Shown piece after piece: positions 26,206-35,211 of a DNA stretch of 45,560 nt. The notes under the pieces are model-generated. The model was not told the DNA's origin. It saw only the letters and a list, made by a program, of their open reading frames with translations, and searched no databases. Positions within the stretch are counted from its first letter, which is position 1. Every line of letters starts with the position of its first letter. A program made the position numbers and the translations under genes. This DNA comes from Bacteroidota bacterium. GTDB lineage: Bacteria; Bacteroidota; Bacteroidia; Chitinophagales; Chitinophagaceae. Location: contig JABDFW010000016.1 of the NCBI GenBank assembly GCA_013286305.1, forward strand, positions 1 to 45,560. Reading direction: 5' to 3'.

Positions 26206-26646
26206 ATGAATAACCTTCCAGTCTCCCGGGTTGCAGTAGTATTGTTTGCCCTTGTCATCGCCGTTTTTGGCCTTTATCATTTTATTGATCCTGAAAATTT
26301 AGTCACATTCGTACCGCCTTACATGCCCAGCAGCCATATATGGGTTTATGCTGTAGGCGCCGTGCTGATATTGACTTCACTTTCAATTCTCTTAAACAGG
26401 CAGGTGAAACTGGTATCTTACATACTGGCCTTTTTATTGGCAACTTTTGCATTAGCTATTCACTTGCAAGGTTACCTTTCGCTTAGCGACAAGCAATTAA
26501 GAGACCTTTCTTTAATGAACATGATACAGGGGCTGGCACTTGCCTGCTGTGTTGTGTACATTGGGGCTACAGCCAAGCCAAGGCATGTTGCAGTAAAAGA
26601 CAAGGCTTTACATGAAGAAATGGCCGGTGGCGTTGTTAGCGCCTAA
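26206..26646 (+). CDS. DoxX-like four-helix membrane protein
   Basis: 146 residues from the ATG at 26206 (an ATG at 26185 adds seven residues). Four hydrophobic helices: VAVVLFALVIAVFGLYHFI, WVYAVGAVLILTSLSILL, LVSYILAFLLATFALAIHL and MIQGLALACCVVYIGA. Helix 1 carries the GxxHF pattern and the loop a PxYMPSSHIW segment typical of the DoxX/DoxX-like superfamily. The tail is charged. Function unknown. A GAGGTTTA/TAAGCCTC hairpin (26709-26730) downstream lacks a T-tract. Confidence 0.72.
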   Translation: MNNLPVSRVAVVLFALVIAVFGLYHFIDPENLVTFVPPYMPSSHIWVYAVGAVLILTSLSILLNRQVKLVSYILAFLLATFALAIHLQGYLSLSDKQLRDLSLMNMIQGLALACCVVYIGATAKPRHVAVKDKALHEEMAGGVVSA

Positions 26647-26865
26647 CATTTCTGCTGCTCACTGCTTGTGATATCACTTTTCAAAGAATGATTTCGTTCC
26701 TTGCAGGGGAGGTTTATGGTCTTAAGCCTCGCATATATTTACATAAAATATAATAATCTTCCATTAAAGAAACTTAAAACTTTATTGCCAAACCCGTAAA
26801 TTTATATGTCGTGGCTATCAATATAATTTGGCCATTATAGTAAACAAATAAATATTTTTACGGGG

Positions 26866-27447
26866 ATGGAGAATGAAAAACTTATTCAATATTTTATAAG
26901 TACAAATCTTATTTCACCCATAAAAGCCGAAGAGATAGCAGGCCATTTTACCAAAAAGAATATCGCAAAAAATCAATTTCAATTAAAGGAAGGAAAAATT
27001 TGTAATGAATATCTCTTTTTGGAAGATGGCTTTATGAGGGCATTTGCTTACGACATTGAAGGGAATGATGTTACTACCGGTTTTTACTATAACAACCATA
27101 TTGCTTTTGAAGTATCTTCCTATTTTAACCGCACAGTTTCAAAAGAAAACATACAGGCATTAACAGATTGTACCGGCTGGTATATAACTTATGAACAGCT
27201 AAACAATCTTTTTCACTCCATCCCCGATTTCAGGGAGTTTGGGCGTTCTGTTTTAGTTAAAGGTTTTGCTGCATTAAAAACAAGGATGTTATCTACCATA
27301 ACAGAAACAGCAGAAGAACGGTATTCTTCATTATTAAAATCCAATCCTGAAATATTTCAACATGCCCCGTTAAAATATATTGCCTCATACCTCGGTATTA
27401 CAGACACTTCTCTCAGCCGTATTAGAAAAGAATTTTCAAAAAAATAA
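26866..27447 (+). CDS. Crp/Fnr family transcription regulator
   Basis: 193-residue regulator with an N-terminal cyclic-nucleotide-binding beta-roll (about residues 20-115, with QLKEGKICNEYLFLEDGFMRAF) and a C-terminal helix-turn-helix (about 165-190, PLKYIASYLGITDTSLSRIRKEF). The phosphate-binding cassette of true cAMP binders (GE...RAA) is not evident, as usual in Bacteroidota members, so the ligand is unknown. It is followed after 89 bases by a gene for a polytopic membrane protein on the same strand, a possible target or partner. Confidence 0.88.
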   Translation: MENEKLIQYFISTNLISPIKAEEIAGHFTKKNIAKNQFQLKEGKICNEYLFLEDGFMRAFAYDIEGNDVTTGFYYNNHIAFEVSSYFNRTVSKENIQALTDCTGWYITYEQLNNLFHSIPDFREFGRSVLVKGFAALKTRMLSTITETAEERYSSLLKSNPEIFQHAPLKYIASYLGITDTSLSRIRKEFSKK

Positions 27448-27462
27448 CCCTCATTTTCATTT

Positions 27463-27478
27463 CTTGCCATTTGGCAAG
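27463..27478. repeat. Small inverted repeat CTTGCC-ATTT-GGCAAG
   Basis: 6-bp hairpin 15 bases behind the Crp-family stop codon and before the membrane-protein gene. No T-tract; could be an operator or RNA hairpin between the two genes. Confidence 0.3.
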
Positions 27479-27536
27479 CGCTGCGTGCTCTATTGTATTT
27501 TCCTTTGTATCATTATTTTATTAATACTTATAAGCA

Positions 27537-28217
27537 ATGGAAAATTTACCAATATACATTAGCGCCGTTTTTATGCTAACAACAATTATAACAGTGGTTA
27601 TCTTTTACAGGTCATCAAACAATTCAAAGGCAACCCTGTTTATTTTATTTGGCTGGCTCACAATGCAATCGTGTATCAGCCTTACAGGTTTCTATAAAGT
27701 AACAAACACGGTACCACCAAGATTTTTATTATTGGTACTGCCGCCTGTAGTTCTCATTATTGTTTTATTTCTGACCCCAAAAGGAAGAAAATATATTGCC
27801 GGATTTAATATAAAGGTTTTAACCCTTTTACACATTGCAAGAGTTCCTGTAGAGCTCGTTCTGTTTTGGCTATTTATTCAAAAGGCTGTTCCAAAAATTA
27901 TGACTTTTGAAGGAAGAAATTTTGATATTTTATCGGGCATCACTGCCCCATTTATTTTTTACTTTGGGTTCGTAAAAAAACAATTGAGCAAAAGAATAAT
28001 ATTGCTTTGGAATTTTATTTGTTTGGCTTTGCTTTTAAATATTGTTGTGCTTGCAATACTATCGGCGCCTTTCCCTTTTCAACAGTTTGGGCTTAGCCAG
28101 CCTAATATAGCCGTTCTATATTTCCCATTTATTTGGTTACCCTGCTGCATTGTGCCTTTGGTTATGTTTAGCCATTTGGTTGCAATAAGGCGATGCCTTT
28201 CTTCGCAGCCTCTCTAA
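27537..28217 (+). CDS. Polytopic membrane protein of unknown function
   Basis: 226 residues with about seven hydrophobic segments (for example YISAVFMLTTIITVVIFY at the N-terminus, FLLLVLPPVVLIIVLFL, and FPFIWLPCCIVPLVMFSHL near the C-terminus) and few charged residues. I recognise no named family. It lies 89 bases behind the Crp-family gene and is probably cotranscribed; no independent -7 box is seen in the gap. Confidence 0.72.
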   Translation: MENLPIYISAVFMLTTIITVVIFYRSSNNSKATLFILFGWLTMQSCISLTGFYKVTNTVPPRFLLLVLPPVVLIIVLFLTPKGRKYIAGFNIKVLTLLHIARVPVELVLFWLFIQKAVPKIMTFEGRNFDILSGITAPFIFYFGFVKKQLSKRIILLWNFICLALLLNIVVLAILSAPFPFQQFGLSQPNIAVLYFPFIWLPCCIVPLVMFSHLVAIRRCLSSQPL

Positions 28218-28338
28218 TTTCCTCCAAAAAAATAATTTTATGAATTAACAATTATTTTCTTTTTAATATCAAAATACTTTCACTAATTTTCTATCGCCTT
28301 AAATCGCACAACAACACTTCAAACAAACCCCTTTTTAT

Positions 28339-31300
28339 ATGGACCTCCACCAACGCATGCCACTAAGGTGGCTGATGCTTGTTTTATTGCCCTTACTCTT
28401 ATTTTCCTGCAAAAGAAAACCAAAGCTGGTTGATATTGACCCCTCCTTCAGCAGGTATATTGAAGCTTACACATCCGGTGTTATTTCCAAAAAAAATACT
28501 ATCAGGATACAGTTAGCAGCGGATGCAACTACCACGCACACGCTGAATGAAACCATAAAAGAGGCCCTTTTTGATTTTTCGCCTGCTATTGAGGGCAAAG
28601 CATACTGGATAGATGCCCGTACAATAGAGTTTAAGCCCAATAATGACTTGCAACCAGACCAGGTTTATGAGGCATCATTCCAACTTGGTAAGGTGATGTA
28701 TGTACCATCTGACTATAAAATATTTAAGTTTAATGTGCAGGTAATAAAACCTTCTTTCGCGGTTGAAGATTTTGGCCTTAGAAGCGTTAACAAGCAAACA
28801 ATGACACTAAACGGCCAGGTTACTACCGCAGATGTGGAAGAATCGGCAAAAGTGGAAAAGCTGCTTACCGCGTCAATGAACAATGGCGCGCTTTCCATAG
28901 TGTGGCAACATAATGAAGCTAACCGGATACACAATTTCACCATTAATAATATACAACGCTCAAATGCTGCAGGCATGCTGCAGTTAATATGGGATGGCAC
29001 TGCCTTGGGTATTGACCTAAAAGGCAGCAAAGATGTAGATGTGCCTGCGATTGGTGATTTTGCAGTATTAAATGTACGTGCCGTGCAGGACCAGGAACAA
29101 TATGCCCTGGTACAGTTCAGTGATCCGCTTGCTATTGGCCAAACACTTGACGGGCTTATTACCTTAAGCGACCAGGAAAATGTAAGCTATACTATACTTG
29201 GCAGCGAAGTAAAAGTGTATTCATCCGGCAGCCTCGACGGCAACTATACTGTAAGCATACATGAAGGCATAGAAAACCAATGGGGTGATAAGCTGCTTAA
29301 AGCATCTGCCTCCAACATCTTCTTTGAAAACAGGCTGCCTTCAGTCAAAATTCATGGGCGCGGCAGTATTTTACCAAACAGCGGAGGTAAGCTGGTTTTA
29401 CCTTTTGATGCGGTTAACCTAAGCGCTGTAGATGTTTCTATAATAAAGATCTATGAAAATAATATTTCGCAGTTCTTCCAGCAGAACGATATAAATGGTG
29501 ATAATGACCTTAGAAGAGTTGGCAGGCCGATAGTTGAGGCAACTGTTAAACTGGATGATGATAAAAGTTTAAATCTTCACAAAAAAAATCGCTTCTCACT
29601 CGATCTTGATAAATATATCAAGGCAGAGCACGGCGCCATATACCGCGTGACCATTGGCTTTCGCCCTTCGTATTCGTTATACACCTGCGATTCCGTAATA
29701 AATGACAGAAGTGATGACGACTATGTGGACGAGGATAGTAGGCGAAATTCGAGTGATGATGACGATGATATTTTTTGGGCCAGTTACGACAGCTATTATG
29801 CTTATGGTTATAATTGGGATCAAAAGGATAACCCGTGCCACTCATCTTATTATAATAAAGACCGCTATGACAGCCGCAATATTTTAGCGAGCAATATCGG
29901 CCTTATTGCAAAACGCGGCAACGATAAAAGCCTGTTTGTGGCTGCCAGTGATATTATTAGCACAGATGCAATGAGCAATGTTGAGCTGGAGGTGCTTGAT
30001 TACCAGCAACAAATAATAGCGAAGGGCGTAACCAACAGCGATGGTATTGCCACACTAAACCCTAAACGAAAACCTTACCTGCTCGTGGCGAAACGGGGAG
30101 AAGAAAGAGGTTATCTCAAATTAGATGATGGAAGTTCGCTCGCCTTAGGCCGTTTTGATGTTTCCGGTGACGAAGTAAAGAATGGAATTAAAGGTTTTGT
30201 ATTTGGCGAACGCGGCGTTTGGCGGCCCGGCGACAGTTTATATTTAAGTTGCATAATTGATGATAAAGATAACAAGCTGCCACAGGACCACCCTATTGAG
30301 ATGGACATTATTTCACCACGCGGACAGTTGTATAAACGGCTTGTACAAACCAATGCAACTAATGGTTTTAACGTGTTCAGAACAGCTACCGATGCTGACG
30401 CGCCAACCGGCAACTGGTTGTGCAAAGTAAAAATTGGGGGCGCTGTTTTTGAAAAGAAGCTTAAAATAGAAACGGTAATACCTAACCGTTTGAAAATAAA
30501 TTTAGATTTTGGGAGGCTTGATGCTTTAGGCAAAGATGCTATCGCGAACGGAACATTAAGCGCTACTTGGCTTTTTGGTGCAACTGCTCAAAATTTAAAA
30601 GCTAAGATCGAAGCGCAGCTATACCGTAAAGCAACAAGTTTCGACAAGTTTAAAGATTATGTGTTTGATGACCCTACGTCATCTTTCACCCCGCAATCCA
30701 AAACTATTTTCGATGGCACACTTGGCTCTGATGGAACAGCACCTGTTAGCCCTTCTTTTGAAACTACAGAAGGCGCACCGGGCCAGTTGCTTGCAAACCT
30801 GAGCGTAAAAGTGTTTGAGCCCGGCGGCAATTTCAGCATCGATAATATTGCTATGCCTTTTAATCCATACACATCTTACGCTGGCGTGCATGTGCCGGCA
30901 GGAGATAAAACCTGGGGGTATTTGTTATCGGGCCAATCGCATCGTTTTGATATTGTAGATGTAGATACTAAAGGTATTCCGTTAAACGGAACATCTACCG
31001 TTGATGTTGAGCTATACAAGATACAATGGCGCTGGTGGTGGGATAACAGCGGTGAAAATGCACTGAGCAATTTTACACAAGACCAGTATAATAAACTAAT
31101 AAGAAATACAAAAGTTGAGCTTACCAACGGCAAAGGGTATTATACCGTTAACCTGCCGGAAGAAAGCTGGGGCAGGTATCTTATTCTTGTAAAAGATAAC
31201 CGCAGCGGCCACAAAACAGGCAGTACTTTTTATGTGGATGATTATAGCTGGCAAACAAGAAGTACTAATAATGATCCCTCTGCAGCAGCAATGCTTTCAT

Positions 31301-33894
31301 TTACTTCGGATAAGGCCAATTATAATGTTGGCGATGAGGTTAAGCTTTCCATCCCAACTGCAAAAGAAGGCAAAGCTCTAATTAGCATTGAAACAGGCAG
31401 TAAAGTTTTAAAAACATATTGGATAAAAACCACGCAAGGGCAAACGAAATTTTCCTTCACAGCCGATAAAGAAATGTCGCCAAACATATATGTAAATGTT
31501 AGCTTAATACAGCCGCATGCCCAAACCCTTAATGACCTGCCGATAAGGATGTACGGCATTATTCCAATTATGGTGCAGGATAAAAACACCATTCTTAAGC
31601 CTGTGATACAAATGGCGGATGTAATAAAGCCGGAGCAAAAAAATAATATTACGGTTTCCGAGGCATCCGGTAAAAATATGACGTATGTAATTGCAATAGT
31701 GGATGACGGGCTGCTTGACCTTACTCATTTTAAAACACCTAACCCGCATGACGCATTCTATGCCCGTGAGGCATTAGGCGTTAAGAGCTGGGATGTATAT
31801 GACCAGGTCATTGGGGCATGGGGCTCAGAACTGGAACGTATTTTAACCATTGGCGGCGATGCGGAAGCATCCCTTGCAGCAAAAACAAGGAAGGCTAACC
31901 GTTTTAAACCGGTTGTAAAATTCATGGGGCCGTTTACTTTAACAGGGGGCAGCCAAACGCATTCATTTACTTTATCGCCATACATGGGCAGCGTACGCAC
32001 AATGGTTATTGCAGCAGGTGATAATACTTTTGGCTTTGCAGAAAAAAACGTTAAGGTTAAAAAGCCTTTAATGATCCTGGCAACGCTGCCAAGGGTTTTG
32101 GGCCCTTCTGAAGAATTAAAAATTCCGGTTACTGTGTTTGCAACAGAGAGTTATGTAAAAGATGTAAAGCTCACGCTTCAAAGCAATCCGTTCATTGAAG
32201 CCGGCGGTACGCAAAGCGTTCACTTTAACGAAACTGGCGAACAGGAAGCTTATTTTTACGCAAAAGTAAAATCCAATACGGGCATTGGCAAGGTTAAAGT
32301 AATTGCAACAAGCGGAAATAACCAGGATGCCTCAGAAATAGAAATAGATATTCGTAACCCCAACCCGCCTATTACACAGGTAACTGAAGCGATGCTTCAA
32401 CCCGGACAATCATGGAATAATACCGTTAGTATTATAGGCGATGGCGCTTCATCCAAAGCTGTACTGGAAGTATCAAGCATCCCTGCTATTAATCTTGAAA
32501 AGCGGTTGAATTATCTTATTACCTACCCGCATGGTTGCATTGAACAAACAACATCAGCTATATTTCCGCAACTGGTGTTGAACCAATTAATGGAATTGAA
32601 TGATGACCAGAAAAAGAATATTGATTTTAACCTGCGCGCAGGCATACAAAAACTGCAAAACTTTCAGCAAACAGACGGCGGCTTTAGTTACTGGCCCGGT
32701 TTGAACGAGAGTGATGAATGGGGCAGTAACTATGCAGGGCATTTTCTGCTTGTGGCATCTGCAAATGGCTACAATGTTCCTTCTTCTATGTTGCAGGACT
32801 GGAAGCAGTATGAGCGAAGCAAAGCGCTGTCATGGAATGTAACTACGGCACCGTGGTATGGCACAGACCTGGAACAAGCATACCGGCTTTATCTTCTTGC
32901 ATTGGCAAAAGCGCCTGAACTGGGGGCCATGAACCGCCTTAAAGAAAATAAGTTTTTAACGGTTGAAGGAAAATGGAGGCTTGCCGCCGCCTACCAGCTC
33001 GTTGGGCAACCAGGGGTGGCATCGCAACTTATCAATGGCTTGCCAACCACTTTTCCACAAAGGGCTTATCCCGGTGTAACATATGGCAGCGGCCTGCGCG
33101 ACCAGGCAATGGTTCTTGAAACACTTACCGTTATGAATAGGCAGAACGAAGCCGCAGAATTAGTGCGTGGCATTGCGGCCAAACTATCGCAGGAAGATTG
33201 GTACAGCACGCAAACAACTGCATATTCATTAATAGCCATCGCAGAGTTTAGCGGCAGCAATAAAAACAATAGGAAAATTGAGTTGAGTGGAAAAGCAGGC
33301 TCGCAGAATATTGATATTAATTCAGCCAGCGCAATATCTCAAACAGTTATTCCATGGCAAGGGGGAAAAGGCAGCGTGCAAATAAGCAATAAAGGAAGTA
33401 ACGTATTGTATGTGCGCGTAATAAATGAAGGGCAGCCTTTTAGTAATCAAACCATTCCTGTTGTAAACAACCCAAATATTTTACAGGTATCCGTAAATTA
33501 TACTACAACAGAAGGGCAGCCGGTTGATATTACCAAAATAAAGCAGGGTACCGATTTTGTGGCCAAAGTAATAGTTAATAATCCGGGAGTTAGGGGCTCT
33601 TATGCAAACATGGCCTTATCTCAAATATTCCCCAGCGGATGGGAAATACTTAATACCAGGTTGTATAATACAGAAGGCGCATTTAAATCATCGCCAAGTG
33701 ATTATATGGATATCCGCGACGACAGGGTATATTATTATTTTGATATTAACCAGGGCGAAACACTTACTTACTATGTGCAGTTAAACGCAGCGTACCCCGG
33801 CAAATATTACTGGCCCGGCGTGTATTGCGAAGCCATGTACGACCATACCATTAGCGGCGGCGTAAGCGGCAAATGGATAGAGGTGATACCGTAG
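28339..33894 (+). CDS. Alpha-2-macroglobulin family lipoprotein with intact thioester motif
   Basis: 1851-residue envelope protein. A lipobox (LLLFS-Cys24) predicts lipid anchoring. The middle has the MG-domain order of bacterial alpha-2-macroglobulins: GFVFGERGVWRPGDSLYLS near residue 620 (MG2/MG3 start), a bait-region zone, and KSWDVYDQVIGAWGSELERIL ahead of the A2M domain. The thioester motif is G-Cys1400-Ile-Glu-Gln1403 in PHGCIEQTTSAIFPQ, followed by the alpha/alpha thioester domain (LQNFQQTDGGFSYWPG) and a receptor-binding-like end (YYYFDINQGE ... GKWIEVIP). Such proteins are thought to trap proteases in the periplasm. An Asp/Tyr-rich low-complexity insertion lies at about residues 452-515. 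The usual partner gene pbpC (PBP1C) is not next to it. A strong terminator follows. Confidence 0.93.
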   Translation: MDLHQRMPLRWLMLVLLPLLLFSCKRKPKLVDIDPSFSRYIEAYTSGVISKKNTIRIQLAADATTTHTLNETIKEALFDFSPAIEGKAYWIDARTIEFKPNNDLQPDQVYEASFQLGKVMYVPSDYKIFKFNVQVIKPSFAVEDFGLRSVNKQTMTLNGQVTTADVEESAKVEKLLTASMNNGALSIVWQHNEANRIHNFTINNIQRSNAAGMLQLIWDGTALGIDLKGSKDVDVPAIGDFAVLNVRAVQDQEQYALVQFSDPLAIGQTLDGLITLSDQENVSYTILGSEVKVYSSGSLDGNYTVSIHEGIENQWGDKLLKASASNIFFENRLPSVKIHGRGSILPNSGGKLVLPFDAVNLSAVDVSIIKIYENNISQFFQQNDINGDNDLRRVGRPIVEATVKLDDDKSLNLHKKNRFSLDLDKYIKAEHGAIYRVTIGFRPSYSLYTCDSVINDRSDDDYVDEDSRRNSSDDDDDIFWASYDSYYAYGYNWDQKDNPCHSSYYNKDRYDSRNILASNIGLIAKRGNDKSLFVAASDIISTDAMSNVELEVLDYQQQIIAKGVTNSDGIATLNPKRKPYLLVAKRGEERGYLKLDDGSSLALGRFDVSGDEVKNGIKGFVFGERGVWRPGDSLYLSCIIDDKDNKLPQDHPIEMDIISPRGQLYKRLVQTNATNGFNVFRTATDADAPTGNWLCKVKIGGAVFEKKLKIETVIPNRLKINLDFGRLDALGKDAIANGTLSATWLFGATAQNLKAKIEAQLYRKATSFDKFKDYVFDDPTSSFTPQSKTIFDGTLGSDGTAPVSPSFETTEGAPGQLLANLSVKVFEPGGNFSIDNIAMPFNPYTSYAGVHVPAGDKTWGYLLSGQSHRFDIVDVDTKGIPLNGTSTVDVELYKIQWRWWWDNSGENALSNFTQDQYNKLIRNTKVELTNGKGYYTVNLPEESWGRYLILVKDNRSGHKTGSTFYVDDYSWQTRSTNNDPSAAAMLSFTSDKANYNVGDEVKLSIPTAKEGKALISIETGSKVLKTYWIKTTQGQTKFSFTADKEMSPNIYVNVSLIQPHAQTLNDLPIRMYGIIPIMVQDKNTILKPVIQMADVIKPEQKNNITVSEASGKNMTYVIAIVDDGLLDLTHFKTPNPHDAFYAREALGVKSWDVYDQVIGAWGSELERILTIGGDAEASLAAKTRKANRFKPVVKFMGPFTLTGGSQTHSFTLSPYMGSVRTMVIAAGDNTFGFAEKNVKVKKPLMILATLPRVLGPSEELKIPVTVFATESYVKDVKLTLQSNPFIEAGGTQSVHFNETGEQEAYFYAKVKSNTGIGKVKVIATSGNNQDASEIEIDIRNPNPPITQVTEAMLQPGQSWNNTVSIIGDGASSKAVLEVSSIPAINLEKRLNYLITYPHGCIEQTTSAIFPQLVLNQLMELNDDQKKNIDFNLRAGIQKLQNFQQTDGGFSYWPGLNESDEWGSNYAGHFLLVASANGYNVPSSMLQDWKQYERSKALSWNVTTAPWYGTDLEQAYRLYLLALAKAPELGAMNRLKENKFLTVEGKWRLAAAYQLVGQPGVASQLINGLPTTFPQRAYPGVTYGSGLRDQAMVLETLTVMNRQNEAAELVRGIAAKLSQEDWYSTQTTAYSLIAIAEFSGSNKNNRKIELSGKAGSQNIDINSASAISQTVIPWQGGKGSVQISNKGSNVLYVRVINEGQPFSNQTIPVVNNPNILQVSVNYTTTEGQPVDITKIKQGTDFVAKVIVNNPGVRGSYANMALSQIFPSGWEILNTRLYNTEGAFKSSPSDYMDIRDDRVYYYFDINQGETLTYYVQLNAAYPGKYYWPGVYCEAMYDHTISGGVSGKWIEVIP

Positions 33895-33910
33895 GGTCAT
33901 GCCACGGCAT
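33891..33910 (+). repeat. Left copy of a 20-bp inverted repeat bracketing the island
   Basis: GTAGGGTCATGCC plus ACGGCAT; it supplies the TAG stop of the alpha-2-macroglobulin gene. The reverse complement of 35635-35654 matches it at 18 of 20 positions. Confidence 0.6.
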
Positions 33911-33930
33911 AACCAGTTTCCTAATTACAG

Positions 33931-33968
33931 AAGGATGACATCTTTTAAAAAGATGTCATCCTTTTTTT
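33931..33968 (+). terminator. Intrinsic terminator after the alpha-2-macroglobulin gene
   Basis: Perfect 15-bp stem AAGGATGACATCTTT (33931-33945) with its complement (33949-33963), 3-base loop, then seven T residues. Confidence 0.92.
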
Positions 33969-33997
33969 ATGGATTATTCATTTTTTAGCATCATAGT

Positions 33998-34064
33998 TTA
34001 CCACGCAAAGAATAATATCTATTATTATTTTTTTTCTTTGCGCCTTTGCTTCTTGGCGTGAAAA
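33998..34064. repeat. Imperfect palindromic intergenic repeat (TTTACCACGCAAAG...GGCGTGAAAA)
   Basis: The outer ends TTTACCACGCAAAGAA and TTCTTGGCGTGAAAA are near reverse complements. It resembles the ACCACGCAAAG-type intergenic repeats of Bacteroidota and stands directly before the lipoprotein gene at 34074. Confidence 0.5.
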
Positions 34065-34073
34065 TTATATATT

Positions 34074-34943
34074 ATGTTCCCAACCTTCGCAACTCCAGTT
34101 GAGCTTTTGTTGCGTCGCATTACGTTCATCTGTGGTGCAGGCATGATTCTCTCATGTTATGGTACTCCTCAAACAAAACAAGCCCAGCAAATTCCCCAAC
34201 GCACCACTCCAATTCTTCAAAAAAATACCTATACCAACAAACAAAAAGTAATTCATGTTCTAGTAGCGCTTTGCGATAACCTGCACCAGAGTATTGAACC
34301 TGTGCCTAAAGCAATTGGCAATGGCCAGGACCCGGAACTTAATTTATACTGGGGTTGCGACTATGGTGTTAAAGCATTCTTTAAAAATAAAACAGCCTGG
34401 AAACTTATTGCAACTATCAAAAACCCGGAACAACATATTTTGGAACGGTGCATTTTTAAGCAGGAGCAATTTAACTGCTACATGGTTGCCGATGCCTATG
34501 ACGGAGCATATATAAAAACCGCTATGACTGATTTTACTAATGCTTCCGCCGGGGCAGAAAACAAAATAGTGGTTTGGCAAAAAGATACCCTTGGCATACT
34601 TGGCAATGCAGCCATGATTGCTTACGTGGGCCACGAAGGGTTAATGGATGTAAGCCTTGACAGTGTTCCGCCCAAAAGGGATGAGCGTAAAAGAGACGCA
34701 ATTATACTCGCCTGTGAAAGCAAACAATACTGGAATATGATACTGCATAAAACCGGCGCCAGGCCATTATTGTGGACAACAGAACTTATGTGCCCGGAAG
34801 CATATACATTAGATGCCGCTATTACAGGATGGCTTAATAAAGAAACGGACGAACAAATTCATCAGCGGGCGTCAGCAGCGTATAGTAAATATCAAAACTG
34901 CTCTTTAAAAGCTGCATCACAATTGCTGGCTACCGGGTATTGA
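34074..34943 (+). CDS. Putative lipoprotein with a caspase-like His/Cys pattern, unknown family
   Basis: 289 residues. The N-terminal ITFICGAGMILS-Cys28 looks like a lipoprotein signal, although the segment before it is long and contains an unusual Arg pair. The core begins with a hydrophobic strand (VIHVLVALCDN) and a NGQDPELNLYWGCDYGVKAFF segment. Two later blocks have the clan CD (caspase/gingipain/clostripain) look: a hydrophobic strand ending in Gly-His187-Glu-Gly (MIAYVGHEGLMD), and after 27 residues a hydrophobic strand ending in Ala-Cys214-Glu-Ser (AIILACESKQYW). A LLWTTELMCPEAYTLDAAI segment follows, as expected behind the Cys strand. Peptidase activity is inference from this pattern only; I do not recognise a named family. 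It starts a repeat-bracketed island. Confidence 0.6.
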   Translation: MFPTFATPVELLLRRITFICGAGMILSCYGTPQTKQAQQIPQRTTPILQKNTYTNKQKVIHVLVALCDNLHQSIEPVPKAIGNGQDPELNLYWGCDYGVKAFFKNKTAWKLIATIKNPEQHILERCIFKQEQFNCYMVADAYDGAYIKTAMTDFTNASAGAENKIVVWQKDTLGILGNAAMIAYVGHEGLMDVSLDSVPPKRDERKRDAIILACESKQYWNMILHKTGARPLLWTTELMCPEAYTLDAAITGWLNKETDEQIHQRASAAYSKYQNCSLKAASQLLATGY

Positions 34944-34980
34944 CGAGTCATTTATTTTTTGTAAATTTGATGAAAATTTA
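34940..34980 (+). promoter_or_regulatory. Promoter and putative operator of the PIN toxin-antitoxin pair
   Basis: TTG (34940-34942, overlapping the preceding TGA stop), 19-base spacer, perfect -7 box TAAATTTG (34962-34969). The -7 box is one arm of a perfect 7-bp inverted repeat TAAATTT (34962-34968) / AAATTTA (34974-34980) with a 5-base spacer. The antitoxin ATG follows at 34984. Autoregulation by binding across the -7 box is inferred. Confidence 0.6.
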
Positions 34981-34983
34981 CTG

Positions 34984-35211
34984 ATGAAAAATTTAACAGT
35001 ACCAATAGATGATGCAGAGTACGAAAAACTTGGTTTTCAATCCAGTACAATTTCTTTTGCCACATTAAAAGAGGTCATAGGTATCGAATATGCAAAAGAA
35101 GCATTTATTAAATGCAATCAAATTGCTCAATCAACAGACCTTGCCAAACTTACCCCCGATGAAATAGAAGCGGAAATTAATGCAGTAAGAAATGCAAAGA
35201 ATAGTAATTGA
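34984..35211 (+). CDS. Putative antitoxin of a PIN-domain toxin-antitoxin pair
   Basis: 75-residue protein, acidic and mostly helical by composition, with no recognised family. Its place gives the function: it overlaps the start of the PIN-domain gene by 20 bases and is preceded by a promoter with an inverted repeat. The N-terminal MKNLTVPIDDAEYEKLGF could form the DNA-binding strand-helix, and the C-terminal LAKLTPDEIEAEINAVRNAK the toxin-binding helix. Both are inferences. Confidence 0.65.
   Translation: MKNLTVPIDDAEYEKLGFQSSTISFATLKEVIGIEYAKEAFIKCNQIAQSTDLAKLTPDEIEAEINAVRNAKNSN

Noticed and set aside
29618-29887. Open frames on both strands in the Asp-rich part of the alpha-2-macroglobulin gene
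   Set aside because: They result from the GAT/GAC-rich low-complexity codons; no independent gene evidence.
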